Positions 40,600 through 49,520 of a DNA stretch of 56,244 nt are shown here, piece by piece. The DNA comes from Vicinamibacteria bacterium. GTDB lineage: Bacteria > Acidobacteriota > Vicinamibacteria > Fen-336. The stretch's first letter is position 1. The number at the start of each line of letters is the position of its first letter. Both the position numbers and the translations under genes were made by a program. The stretch covers positions 1 through 56,244 of the forward strand of contig JAMPXO010000020.1 of assembly GCA_023701125.1 (NCBI GenBank), written 5' to 3'. The notes under the pieces were generated by a model. That model was not told the origin of the DNA and ran no database searches. It was given only the letters and a program-made list of their open reading frames with translations.

Positions 40600-42513
40600 T
40601 TGCAGACTGAGCTCCGCGCGTGGACGGTCCGTGACTCTCTCGAGCTTTACAACGTCAACGGCTGGGGCCGGGACTTTTTCACCATCGGCGAGAACGGCAA
40701 CGTCCAGGTGACCCCGGCGGGTCCCGGGACGGCGGCGATCGACCTCAAGGAACTGGTCGACGACCTGCGCAGCCGCGGCCTCAACGTGCCGATGCTGATC
40801 CGCTTCTCCGACATCCTGCGTCGGCGCGTCGAGCAGCTCTTCGGCGCGTTCCAGCAGGCGATCGCCGAGAACGACTACCGCGGCGCCTTCCGCGGCGTCT
40901 ACCCGATCAAGGTCAACCAGCAGCGCCACGTCGTCGAGGAGCTGATCGAGTACGGCCGGCCCTTCCACCTCGGGCTCGAGGCCGGCTCCAAGCCCGAGTT
41001 GCTGGTGGCGCTGGCGCTGCACGACGACCCCGAGGCGCTGATCCTCTGCAACGGGTACAAGGACAAGGCGTTCATCGAGACGGCGCTGCTGGCCCAGAAG
41101 CTGGGCCGCCGCGTGGTGATCACGATGGACCGCATGGGCGAGCTCGACACCATCCTGGCCGCCGCCGCCGAGCTCGACCTGCGGCCGGTGATCGGCGTGC
41201 GCGCGCGGCTGTCGACCAAGGGCGCTGGCAAGTGGGTGGAGTCGACGGGCGACCGCTCCAAGTTCGGCCTGACCACGGCCGAGATGGTGGCGACCGTCGA
41301 CAAGCTGCGCGGCCTCGGCATGCTCGACTGCCTGCAACTGCTCCACTTCCACATCGGCTCGCAGATCAACAACATCCGCGCGGTCAAGGACGCGCTGCGC
41401 GAGTCCAGCCGGATCTTCGTCGAGCTGCACGCGCTGGGCGCCAACATGCGCATCATCGACTGCGGCGGCGGCCTCGGCGTCGACTACGACGGCAGCCAGA
41501 CCAACTTCCACTCCTCGGTCAACTACACGCTGCAGGAGTACGCCTCGGACATCGTTTCGCAGGTCGCCGAGACCTGCAACGCCCGCGGCGTGCCGCACCC
41601 GGACATCGTCACCGAGTCGGGCCGGGCGCTGGTCGCCCACCACTCGGTGCTGGTGTTCAACGTGCTGGCGACCAACGAGATCCTGAGCGGCAGCGTGCCC
41701 GAAAAGCTCGACCCCAACGAGCCGGCGGTGATCCGCTCGCTGTGGGAGACCTGGGACGGCGTCTCGCGCAAGAACTTCCAGGAGGCCTACCACGACGCGC
41801 TCCAGATCAAGGAGGAGGCGATCACCGCCTTCAACCTGGGCGTGCTCGACCTCAAGAACCGCGCTCGCGTCGAGGAGCTGTTCTGGGCCACCTGCGAGAA
41901 GATCCTGAAGATCGTGCGCGACCTCTCCTACGTGCCCGACGAGCTCGAGGGCCTGGAGAAGCAGCTCTCCGACACCTACTACTGCAACTTCTCGCTGTTC
42001 CAGTCGCTGCCCGACCACTGGGCGGTGCGGCAGCTCTTCCCCACGCTGCCGATCCACCGCCTGGACAAGCTGCCGACGCGCAAGGCCGTGCTCGCCGACC
42101 TGACCTGCGACAGCGACGGCAAGATGAACGAGTTCATCGACCTGCGCGACGTCAAGCACTACCTCGAGCTGCACCCGGTCAACCCCGGCGAGCCGTACTA
42201 CATCGCGAGCTTCCTGGTCGGCGCCTACCAGGAAATCCTGGGCGACCTGCACAACCTGTTCGGCGACACCGACGCGGTCCACGTGCGGATGGACGGCGAC
42301 GACTACCGCGTCGACCACGTCGTCGAGGGCGACTCGGTGACCGAGGTGCTGTCCTACGTGCAGTACTCGAAGGACGACCTGATCTCGCGCGTGCGCCGCG
42401 CGGTCGAGGTCGCGCTGCGCGAGAAGCGCCTCTCGATGGCCGAGTCGGGCCGCCTGATGCGCCGCTACGAAGAGGGCCTCGAGGGCTACACCTACCTCAC
42501 CGTCGAGGACTAG
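40600..42513 (+). CDS. speA: Biosynthetic arginine decarboxylase
   Basis: 637 residues, normal SpeA length. The PLP lysine is K104 in VYPIKVNQ, HFHIGSQI is the conserved PLP-ring motif, and DCGGGLGVDYDG binds the phosphate. The C-terminal half keeps PDHWAVRQLFPTLPIHRL and ADLTCDSDGK. It turns arginine into agmatine, the first step of putrescine/spermidine synthesis by the agmatine route. TTG start at 40600 with GAGG five bases upstream and AGGAGG at 40582. TAGAAT at 40556-40561 is a likely -10 box. No agmatinase is nearby. Confidence 0.95.
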   Translation: MQTELRAWTVRDSLELYNVNGWGRDFFTIGENGNVQVTPAGPGTAAIDLKELVDDLRSRGLNVPMLIRFSDILRRRVEQLFGAFQQAIAENDYRGAFRGVYPIKVNQQRHVVEELIEYGRPFHLGLEAGSKPELLVALALHDDPEALILCNGYKDKAFIETALLAQKLGRRVVITMDRMGELDTILAAAAELDLRPVIGVRARLSTKGAGKWVESTGDRSKFGLTTAEMVATVDKLRGLGMLDCLQLLHFHIGSQINNIRAVKDALRESSRIFVELHALGANMRIIDCGGGLGVDYDGSQTNFHSSVNYTLQEYASDIVSQVAETCNARGVPHPDIVTESGRALVAHHSVLVFNVLATNEILSGSVPEKLDPNEPAVIRSLWETWDGVSRKNFQEAYHDALQIKEEAITAFNLGVLDLKNRARVEELFWATCEKILKIVRDLSYVPDELEGLEKQLSDTYYCNFSLFQSLPDHWAVRQLFPTLPIHRLDKLPTRKAVLADLTCDSDGKMNEFIDLRDVKHYLELHPVNPGEPYYIASFLVGAYQEILGDLHNLFGDTDAVHVRMDGDDYRVDHVVEGDSVTEVLSYVQYSKDDLISRVRRAVEVALREKRLSMAESGRLMRRYEEGLEGYTYLTVED

Positions 42514-42542
42514 TCGCCGGCTCACGACGTCGCCTGCGGGCA

Positions 42543-42548
42543 TACACT
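42543..42548 (+). promoter_or_regulatory. -10-like TACACT, 6 nt before ATG
   Basis: TACACT-N6-ATG (42555) directly downstream of speA, no ribosome-binding site between. Predicted leaderless transcript for the lipoprotein gene. Confidence 0.45.
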
Positions 42549-42554
42549 GGGTCC

Positions 42555-43196
42555 ATGCGTCGTCACCCATCCTGCCTGCTGCTGGTGCTCCTGGCTGCGA
42601 GCTGCAGCCTGAACCGAAACGCTCACATCGCACCCGCCGCCGACGTCGACATCGACGCCCGGGTGCTGGCGGAGTTCCAGGAGGAGGTCGAGGACTACGT
42701 CGACCTCCACCGGGAGCTGGTGGAGCGCATTCCGACGGTGGGCCCCAACGCCACCGCGGAGGAGATCGCGGCTCACCGCGAGAAGATGACGCGGGGCATC
42801 CAGGCCAAACGCAAGGGCGCCAAGCGAGGAGACATCTTCGAGTCGCGGGTGGAGGCGGCCATCCGGCGCGTGATCGCCAGGGAGTTGGCCAGCCCCGAGG
42901 GACAGCAGGTGGTCAAGGAGATCCTGCAGGGCAACCCGCGGGCGGAGCGCGTCCCCAACCAGTCGGACCCCACGCGGACCCATCCCGCCGCGGTGCGGGT
43001 GGTCGTCAACGGCCTCTATAACGAGGATGCGCCGCTGTCGTCCATGCCGCCCTCGCTGCTGCTGAAACTGCCGCAGCTCCCGGAGCAGGTGCGATACCGG
43101 TTCGTGGGACGGGACCTGATCCTGCGCGACGCCCAGGCCAACCTGATCCTGGACTTCATCAAGAACGCGGTGCCGAACCCCGCGGTGCCCCGCTAG
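42555..43196 (+). CDS. Lipoprotein of unknown function
   Basis: 213 residues. Lipoprotein signal peptide ending LAASC (Cys17), then SLNRNAH and a charged helical body: EFQEEVEDYVDLHRELVERIPTV, REKMTRGIQAKRKGAKRGDIFES. The C-terminal third (YRFVGRDLILRDAQANLILDFIKN) is better structured. No domain recognised. Similar short lipoproteins of this look occur in several Gram-negative phyla. It ends 1 bp before the phosphoesterase gene, so both are probably on the transcript starting near 42555. Confidence 0.78.
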   Translation: MRRHPSCLLLVLLAASCSLNRNAHIAPAADVDIDARVLAEFQEEVEDYVDLHRELVERIPTVGPNATAEEIAAHREKMTRGIQAKRKGAKRGDIFESRVEAAIRRVIARELASPEGQQVVKEILQGNPRAERVPNQSDPTRTHPAAVRVVVNGLYNEDAPLSSMPPSLLLKLPQLPEQVRYRFVGRDLILRDAQANLILDFIKNAVPNPAVPR

Positions 43197-43197
43197 C

Positions 43198-44106
43198 ATG
43201 GAGCGCCTCGCCTCTCGTTTCGCCCTCTCCGCCTCCTTCGCGCTGGCCGCCCTCCCGCTGTGCGGCGCTGCCCAGGAACTCACGCTGCCCAACCGGGGCC
43301 AGGTCCGGTTCGCGGTGATCGGCGACATGGGAACGGCCAGTCGCGCGCAGCGCGAAGTGGCCCAGCAGATGGTCCGCTTCCACGCGAAGTTCCCGTTCAC
43401 CTTCGTGATCACCGTGGGCGACAACATCCTGGGCCCGGAGACGGCCAGGGACTTCAAGGCCAAGTTCGAGGCGCCCTATGCGGATCTGCTCGCCGCCGGG
43501 ATCAAGTTCTACGCGTCGCTCGGCAATCACGACAACCCCGAGCAGCGCAACTACGGGCCCTTCAGCATGGACGGGCAGCGCTACTACACGTTCAGCATGG
43601 AGGCGCCGGGCGGGCTGCGCTTCTTCGCCCTCGACAGCAACTACATGGACGCGCCGCAGCTCGCCTGGCTGGAGAAGGAGCTGTCAGCCTCGGGCTCGGA
43701 GTGGAAGCTCGCGTTCTTCCACCATCCGCTCTACTCGTCCGGCAAGACCCACGGCTCGTCGCTCGACCTGCGCAAGACCCTGGAGCCGCTGTTCACGCGC
43801 TACGGAGTCGACGTCGTCTTCACCGGCCACGACCACTTCTACGAGCGCGTGAAACCGCAGCACGCTATCACCTACTTCGTGGCGGGGTCCGCCGGCTCGC
43901 TGCGCAAGGGCGACTACCGCAAGCAGCCGTTCTCCGCCGTCGGCTTCGACCGCGACTACGCGTTCCTGCTGGTCGAGATCGACGGCGCGAAGCTGCACTT
44001 CCAGGCCATCTCGCGGACCGGCCAGACCGTCGATTCGGGTGTCATCGCCCTGGCGCCTGCGCAGCCCACGGCCACGCCCGGAGGGTCGCCACTCCCGCTT
44101 CGCTGA
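43198..44106 (+). CDS. Secreted calcineurin-like metallophosphoesterase (purple acid phosphatase-like)
   Basis: 302 residues with a signal peptide ending CGAAQ. Metal-binding blocks: GDMG (42-45), GDN (74-76), GNHD (109-112), HHPLYSS and GHDHFYER (210-217). Spacing and FYER match the small acid-phosphatase group. Should hydrolyse phosphate esters in the periplasm with a dinuclear metal centre. A Pro/Thr-rich tail follows the core. Starts immediately after the lipoprotein gene. Confidence 0.9.
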   Translation: MERLASRFALSASFALAALPLCGAAQELTLPNRGQVRFAVIGDMGTASRAQREVAQQMVRFHAKFPFTFVITVGDNILGPETARDFKAKFEAPYADLLAAGIKFYASLGNHDNPEQRNYGPFSMDGQRYYTFSMEAPGGLRFFALDSNYMDAPQLAWLEKELSASGSEWKLAFFHHPLYSSGKTHGSSLDLRKTLEPLFTRYGVDVVFTGHDHFYERVKPQHAITYFVAGSAGSLRKGDYRKQPFSAVGFDRDYAFLLVEIDGAKLHFQAISRTGQTVDSGVIALAPAQPTATPGGSPLPLR

Positions 44107-44125
44107 GGTCGACGGAGGTCCGGCG

Positions 44126-44131
44126 TACCAT
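44126..44131 (+). promoter_or_regulatory. -10-like TACCAT, 7 nt before GTG
   Basis: TACCAT-N7-GTG (44139), between the phosphoesterase and TPR genes. GGAGG at 44115-44119 is too far from the GTG to be its ribosome-binding site. Confidence 0.35.
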
Positions 44132-44138
44132 CGGCCTC

Positions 44139-45212
44139 GTGATTTCGCGAGTGCAACGGGGCGTCGGGCTGCTGCTGTTCGCGGCGGTCAGCAGCGGGCC
44201 CGCGATCACTGTCGCCGGGACCGCGGAAGCCGGGATCGGGGCGCGCTACGAGTTCGTCCTGAACCTCTATGCCGAGGGCCGCCACGCCGAGGCCGTCGCC
44301 GCCCTGGCCGAGTTCCCGTGGAAAGAGCTGGACGACGGCTGGCAACTGCTCGAGTTGCGCATGCGAGCGCTCCGAAGCTGCCCGACGTGCCCGGACACCC
44401 TGCTCGACCGCCTGCCGCTGAAGGCGGCGGCGATGCTGCACTTCGACGTCGACGTCGCCCTGCGCCCGGCCAACGTCGTGATCGAGCAGCCCCCCACGTG
44501 CTCCGGACGCCACGCCCGCCGCGCCAGCCAGTTCGCGGAGCTGCTCGCGCTGCGGGTGGACGGCCGCGACTTCGCGCGCCGGTTCTACCTCGTGATGGCC
44601 CAGCGCGCGCAGTGGGACGCCTGCCTCGACGAGGCGATCGAGTGGTGGGGCCACGCCGGCCTGGAGCGCTTCCCGAACGACCCCGAGCTGCTGCTCACCG
44701 TGGGCGCGGCCCACGAGAAGTACGCGCGGCTCACCGATCGCAGCCCGACCCCGCACCTGCGCAACGCGCTGGGTCCCCTCGCCGCGGCGGTCCAGGCCGA
44801 TCCCGCCCTGCTTCAGGCCCGCCTCCACCTCGGCCGCGTGCAGTGGCGACTGGGCGAACTCGACGAGGCCCGGCGCACGCTGCAGAACGGGATCGCACAG
44901 GGCGGCGAAGCGGACGAGCGCTACCTCGCTCACCTGTTCCTCGGCCAGGTCCACGCCCAGGCGGGGCGAGCCGATGCCGCGGTCGAAGCGCTGCAGACCG
45001 CACTGGGCATCGACCCGGCAGGCCAGGCCGCCGCGGCCGCCCTGGCCCAGGTCCTGCTCCTGCGCGGGGACACGACGGCGGCACGCGCGGTGGTCGACCG
45101 CGCCCTGACCCGCCCCCGCGACCACTTCGACCCGCACTGGAACTACCTGTCGAGCAACGCGACCGACATCGACGATCGACTCGACGACCTGCGCGCGGAG
45201 TGCGGGCGTTGA
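44139..45212 (+). CDS. Secreted TPR protein with conserved cysteines (paralogue 1)
   Basis: 357 residues: N-terminal hydrophobic signal, a first helical repeat (AEGRHAEAVAALAEF), a Cys-bearing segment (C81 and C84 in CPTCPD, C121 in TCSGRHARRA, C162 in WDAC) and then TPRs to the C-terminus (RLHLGRVQWRLGELDEARRTL, ADAAVEALQTALGIDP). AAAMLHFDVD is shared with the two later paralogues. TPRs bind proteins, so it is probably an envelope scaffold; the cysteines may form disulfides or hold a metal. It ends in a TTGA overlap with a VWFA gene, and the TPR-VWFA order recurs at 47.4-50.4 kb. Not recognised as a named family. Confidence 0.78.
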   Translation: MISRVQRGVGLLLFAAVSSGPAITVAGTAEAGIGARYEFVLNLYAEGRHAEAVAALAEFPWKELDDGWQLLELRMRALRSCPTCPDTLLDRLPLKAAAMLHFDVDVALRPANVVIEQPPTCSGRHARRASQFAELLALRVDGRDFARRFYLVMAQRAQWDACLDEAIEWWGHAGLERFPNDPELLLTVGAAHEKYARLTDRSPTPHLRNALGPLAAAVQADPALLQARLHLGRVQWRLGELDEARRTLQNGIAQGGEADERYLAHLFLGQVHAQAGRADAAVEALQTALGIDPAGQAAAAALAQVLLLRGDTTAARAVVDRALTRPRDHFDPHWNYLSSNATDIDDRLDDLRAECGR

Positions 45213-46102
45213 GCCGGCCCCTCGCCCGCGTGACTGCCGCGGCCCTGGCCTGCGCCAGCCTCGCCGCCCTCGCCCAGGTGCCGGAGTTCCGGGTCGGCGT
45301 CGAGGCCGCCTACGTGGACGTCTTCGTCTCCCGCGGCGACGCGCCCGTCGTCGGCCTCGGCTCCGACGACTTCGAGTTGCGCGACGAGGGCGTCCCGCAG
45401 CCCGTCGCGGTCGTGGCCTCCGACGTGCTGCCGATCCAGGCCCTCTTCGTGTTCGACTCCAGCAGCAGCCTCACGAACGAGAAGCGCGCGGCCCTGCGCA
45501 GGGCGGGCGAGATCCTGCTCGCCGCGCTGCGCCCCGCGGACGAGGCCGGCCTGCTCGCCTTCTCCGCCGAGATCTTCTGGCTCGCGAAGCCGACCCGCGA
45601 CCGCGACGCCGTGCGGCGGGCGCTGGCCCGGATGGAGCCGATCGGCGCGACCTCGGTCTACGACGCGCTGCTGGCGGCGCTCGCGGTCGCCGACCCGCGC
45701 GGGCGCACGTTGATCATCCTGTTCACCGACGGCCGCGACAACACGAGCGCACTCGACGCGAGCCACCTGAAGGCCGTGGCCGAGCGCACCAGCGCCCTCG
45801 TCCATCTCGTCACGGTGCGCGATGCGCTGCCGCAGCCGGGGCGCCCGATCCGCGCACCCCTCGACCGCACAGCGCTCGACGACATCGCGGAAGCCACCGG
45901 CGGCCGGGTCTGGGTCGCCAACTCCGTGGCCACGCTCGGCGGCGCCTTCGAGCGCATCGCGGCCACGCTGGCCGCCCGCTACGTGCTGCGCTACGAGCCG
46001 CGCGGCGAGCCGAAGCCCGGCTGGCACCGGCTGGAGGTGAAGCTGCGCAAGGGGCGCGCCCAGGTCCACGCCCGCCGCGGTTACTGGGCCCCGGAGCACT
46101 GA
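45209..46102 (+). CDS. VWFA-related (acidobacterial-type) secreted protein
   Basis: 297 residues from TTG 45209. Signal peptide, then a short beta region VDVFVSRGDAPVVGLGSDDFELRDEG, as at the start of VWFA-related acidobacterial proteins. The A domain follows with a full MIDAS DSSSS (83-87), T in GATSVYD and FTDGRDN. It ends RRGYWAPEH. The domain should bind a protein ligand through a divalent metal in the periplasm or at the surface. Translationally coupled to the TPR gene. Confidence 0.85.
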   Translation: MSRPLARVTAAALACASLAALAQVPEFRVGVEAAYVDVFVSRGDAPVVGLGSDDFELRDEGVPQPVAVVASDVLPIQALFVFDSSSSLTNEKRAALRRAGEILLAALRPADEAGLLAFSAEIFWLAKPTRDRDAVRRALARMEPIGATSVYDALLAALAVADPRGRTLIILFTDGRDNTSALDASHLKAVAERTSALVHLVTVRDALPQPGRPIRAPLDRTALDDIAEATGGRVWVANSVATLGGAFERIAATLAARYVLRYEPRGEPKPGWHRLEVKLRKGRAQVHARRGYWAPEH

Positions 46103-46128
46103 GGATCCGGGATCGCAACAGGCTTGCG

Positions 46129-47322
46129 CTACCGGCAGGGCGAAGGGCCGCCCGGCGGCAACGCCTCGCCCAGGAGCGAGTCGAGCCAGGCGGCGTCCGA
46201 CAGCCCACGCGTCTTCCAGCCCGGGGCCAGCCTGTCCAGCATCGAGGCCTGCGCCATTCCGGAGTAGTAGAACCGCACGTCGCCGTCGGCGCGTCGGATC
46301 TGGGCCAGCTCCCGCGACCACTGCGCGAAGAAGGTCGAGTACCCCTGGAACGCGGGGTCGGCGGCGAGCGCCGCCAACGGACGGTAAGTTGGCGTCGTCG
46401 CGGCGGCGCGCCAGGCCTGCAGCTCGACGTACTTCGCCAGGCCCTCCAGCCACTCGCGCTGGCGCTCGTAGTCGACGAGGTCGGGGGACAGGCCCGTCGA
46501 CCGACGACGCTCGTGGCGCACCGCGAGAAAACGACGCGCCAGTGGCTCGGCCTCCTGGCACGACTCGGCCGCGGCCGCTTCGGCGAGCCACCGCAGTTCG
46601 TCCTTCCACAGGCCGCGCAGGGTGGCGTCGGGTGCCTCGTACACGCGTTCGAGCCTCGTGGCCCGCTCGGCGGCCTCCAGGCGAGCCGGTGCGGTGGCGG
46701 CCTGGTGCGCGTGGAACGCCTCGTGGAGCAACATCGAGATGTAGCCGTCCGTGCCGCCCAGGAACAGGTTCGTCGCGAGGCGGTAGGGGAAGATCGGCCG
46801 GAGCACCGACGGCAGGTCGCGGCGGAACTGCTCGGTCATCACGATCTGCATCCGCTCCAGGGTGGGAAGGCTGGACGCGTAGCGGCCGCCCACGCGAACG
46901 GTGAAGGCCTCGGGCGTGACGCCAGGTCCGGGCAGGCGCTGCCGGTGATAGGGGGCGCCCGCGAAGGTGTCGCCCGGCACGATCTCCCACGGGCCGCCGA
47001 CGATCTGCTCTCCGGGGATCTTCACCCAGCCGGGCGCCGGGTCGGCCTCGCCGAGGATGAACGCGAAAGCTTCGTTGTAGACGACGACGGGGTTGCGCGC
47101 CGAGCCCCAGCCGGGCCAGATGCTGTCGCCGAGTGCCGCCCTCAGGTGCAACGCCTCGGCGAGCCGTGCCTGCTCGGCCGCGGGAAGTCGTTCGGTGACG
47201 GCCGATCGGGTCGGCAGGCCCCGGTTGTTCAGTGCTGAGGCGCCGGCCAGGGCCAGCACGGCGAGGATCAGGACCGCGACCAGGATCCCGAGGGCCCTCA
47301 TCACCCGCCGTTGCCTCGCCAG
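46129..47322 (-). CDS. HExxH zinc metallopeptidase-like membrane/secreted protein, possible CTG start
   Basis: 397 residues if started at CTG 47322 (GGAGGAG six bases upstream), or 390 from ATG 47301, which has no nearby ribosome-binding site. An N-terminal signal or anchor (about 12-30) precedes the main domain; the zinc motif is LLHEAFHAHQ (HEAFH) and a candidate third ligand is E in EGLAKYVELQAW. The layout fits a gluzincin-like peptidase of unknown family. It is inserted, on the opposite strand, between two TPR/VWFA modules, so it may process their products; inferred. Confidence 0.65.
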   Translation of the reverse strand: MARQRRVMRALGILVAVLILAVLALAGASALNNRGLPTRSAVTERLPAAEQARLAEALHLRAALGDSIWPGWGSARNPVVVYNEAFAFILGEADPAPGWVKIPGEQIVGGPWEIVPGDTFAGAPYHRQRLPGPGVTPEAFTVRVGGRYASSLPTLERMQIVMTEQFRRDLPSVLRPIFPYRLATNLFLGGTDGYISMLLHEAFHAHQAATAPARLEAAERATRLERVYEAPDATLRGLWKDELRWLAEAAAAESCQEAEPLARRFLAVRHERRRSTGLSPDLVDYERQREWLEGLAKYVELQAWRAAATTPTYRPLAALAADPAFQGYSTFFAQWSRELAQIRRADGDVRFYYSGMAQASMLDRLAPGWKTRGLSDAAWLDSLLGEALPPGGPSPCR

Positions 47323-47421
47323 GGCTCGCTCCTCCGCTGGGAGTGTAGGTGAAGCAAGAGCAGTGCGCACCGGAATCGCGGCGTTCGCCCGAGCGTAGGA
47401 TCCGCCACAGGAGCGAGTGGA

Positions 47422-48486
47422 ATGCCACCAGCGACGGGGCGGGCGTTCGCGCTGCTGCTCTTGTGCGCCGTCTGCGCTCCGGCGGTGCCGGCGCAGCAGG
47501 CGCAGAGAGACGAGCGGCTCGTCCGCTACGAGAGCGTCCTCCTCGCGTACGCGGGAGGGGACCGGGACGAGGCGCTGCAGCGCCTCGGGGAGATGTCCTG
47601 GCAGACGCTCGACGCCGCGTGGGCGTTGCTCCTGTCCCAGGTGAAGAACGTCGCCACCTGCCCGAACTGCGCCGACCCGGTCTCGCGCCTGCCGCTGCCG
47701 GCCGCGGCAATGCTGCACCTCGACCGCGACCGGCTCGACAACCCGCGCCAGTTCGACGTCGAGCAGCGCCCGCGATGCCCGGGACGCCAGGCGCAACGCG
47801 CTCTCCAGGTCGCCGACCTGCTCGCCACGCGTCCGGAGACGCGCGAGTTCGCGCGGCGCCTCTTCCTCGGCGCGGCGCAGCGCGCACAGTGGGACGCCTG
47901 CATGGAAGAGGCCGTGGCGACGGGCCGCGCCGGCCTCGCCCTCTTCCCCGACGACGCGGACCTGCTGCTGGCCGTCGGCGCGTCGTACGAGAAGTGGGCG
48001 CGGCTCGTGGACGTGCGCACCGCCTCGCTGCTCGGGGACGCGGCCCGCCACCTCGAGCGAGCGCTCGCGGCGGACCCGGGGAGAGCGACGACGCGCGTCC
48101 ACCTCGGCCGCGTGCTGTGGCGGCAGGGGCGTTTCGAGGACGCCCGTGCGACGTTCGAGGCCGCCGTCACCCCGGGAGCCGACGCGGGTGCGCTCTATCT
48201 CGCCCACACGTTTCTCGGTCACCTCCACCACCGCGCGGGCCGATCGGAGGCTGCGGTCGAGTGCTTCCACCGCGCGTTGGCGATCGCCCCGCTGGGTCAG
48301 GCCGCGGCGCTCGGCCTCGCCCACGCCCTGCGCCTCCGGGGCGACACGACCGGCGCGGGACAGTCTGCGGACCAGGTGCTCGCGGCTCGCGACAAGCCGC
48401 TCGACCCGCTCGTGAACTACCTCGCCGACAACGCCGCCGGCGCCGAGGATCTGCTCGACGAGTTGCGCGAGGGGACGCGACGATGA
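47422..48486 (+). CDS. Secreted TPR protein with conserved cysteines (paralogue 2)
   Basis: 354 residues; signal peptide ending VPAQQ. Homologous to the 44.1-kb protein along its whole length: CPNCADP for CPTCPDT, AAAMLHLDRDRLDNP, RCPGRQAQRA for TCSGRHARRA, WDAC, then TPRs (RVHLGRVLWRQGRFEDARATFEAAV). All four cysteines are kept. ATG 47422 has AGGAG 10 nt upstream and TAGGAT at 47396-47401 as a possible -10. It overlaps paralogue 3 by 4 nt (ATGA). Confidence 0.78.
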   Translation: MPPATGRAFALLLLCAVCAPAVPAQQAQRDERLVRYESVLLAYAGGDRDEALQRLGEMSWQTLDAAWALLLSQVKNVATCPNCADPVSRLPLPAAAMLHLDRDRLDNPRQFDVEQRPRCPGRQAQRALQVADLLATRPETREFARRLFLGAAQRAQWDACMEEAVATGRAGLALFPDDADLLLAVGASYEKWARLVDVRTASLLGDAARHLERALAADPGRATTRVHLGRVLWRQGRFEDARATFEAAVTPGADAGALYLAHTFLGHLHHRAGRSEAAVECFHRALAIAPLGQAAALGLAHALRLRGDTTGAGQSADQVLAARDKPLDPLVNYLADNAAGAEDLLDELREGTRR

Positions 48487-49520
48487 TGCGGCTGGTGTGG
48501 GTGGCCGTGCTGGCCCTCGCCTCCGCTCGCGCAGCGCAGGTCGACGACGGTCCCGCCCGTTACCTGGGCGCGCTGCGGGCGTACGCGTCCGGCGAGCGCG
48601 AGGCCGCCGTCGCCCGCGTCGGCCCCCTGGCCTGGGAGGAGATGGACGCGGCTTTCGGCCGCTTCCGGAGCGAGGTGAACCGCGCCGGCCGCTGCCGGAC
48701 CTGCCCCGACACGCTGGCGAACGAGCCGATCCGGGCGGCGGCGATGCTGCACCTCGACCGCGATCTGGTCGAGAACCCGCCGCACCAGGACGTCGAACAG
48801 CCCCCGCCCTGCGGCGGCCGCCACGCGCGCCGCGCCCTCGAGTACGCGGAACTGCTGGCGCTGCGCGAGCGCACCCGCGAGTTCGCCCGCCGCTTCTACG
48901 TCGCGATGACCTGGCGCGCCGAGTGGGACGCCTGCCTGTTCCAGGCGGTGGGCTGGGCGCGGACGGGCCTGGTCGCCTTCCCGGACGACCCCGACCTGCT
49001 GCTTGCCCTCGGCGTGACGCACGAGAAGGCCGCCCGGCTCGGCGGCAAGGACCCGGGGCGCCTGCTGCGCGAGGCACGCCGTCATCTCGCGCGGGTGGTC
49101 GCGGTCGACCCCGGGCGCCTCTCGGCGCGCGTGCACCTCGGTCGCGTGTTGTGGCGCCTGGGCCAGCTCGACGAGGCCCGGCGCACGCTGGAGGCCGCGG
49201 TCGAGGTGGGTGGCGGAGGAGAGGGGTTGTATCTCGCCCACGTCTTCCTCGGTCATGTACACGGCCGCGCCGGCCGTCCCGCGGCGGCAGCCGACGCCTT
49301 CCGGCGCGCGCTCGCGATCGCTGCGGACGGCCCGGTCGCGACGATCGGGCTCGCCCACGCGTTGCGGCAGCAGGGCGACCTCGACGGCGCGGCTCGGATC
49401 GTCGATCGTGCGCTGGGCAGCGAGACGGCCCGGTTCGATCCCTATCGCGACTACAACGCCGACAACGCCCGGGACGTCGCGCGCCTGTTCGACGCGCTGC
49501 GCGAGGAGGCCCGACAGTGA
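48483..49520 (+). CDS. Secreted TPR protein with conserved cysteines (paralogue 3)
   Basis: 345 residues with a short signal peptide. CRTCPDT, AAAMLHLDRDLVENP, PCGGRHARRALEYAELLALR and WDAC keep the four family cysteines, followed by RVHLGRVLWRLGQLDEARRTLEAAV-type TPRs. Resembles paralogue 1 (ARRTL, FARRFY). Its GTGA overlap with the next VWFA gene repeats the arrangement of module 1, so the second module arose by duplication of the TPR gene within a TPR-VWFA unit, or the first by loss. Confidence 0.78.
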   Translation: MMRLVWVAVLALASARAAQVDDGPARYLGALRAYASGEREAAVARVGPLAWEEMDAAFGRFRSEVNRAGRCRTCPDTLANEPIRAAAMLHLDRDLVENPPHQDVEQPPPCGGRHARRALEYAELLALRERTREFARRFYVAMTWRAEWDACLFQAVGWARTGLVAFPDDPDLLLALGVTHEKAARLGGKDPGRLLREARRHLARVVAVDPGRLSARVHLGRVLWRLGQLDEARRTLEAAVEVGGGGEGLYLAHVFLGHVHGRAGRPAAAADAFRRALAIAADGPVATIGLAHALRQQGDLDGAARIVDRALGSETARFDPYRDYNADNARDVARLFDALREEARQ

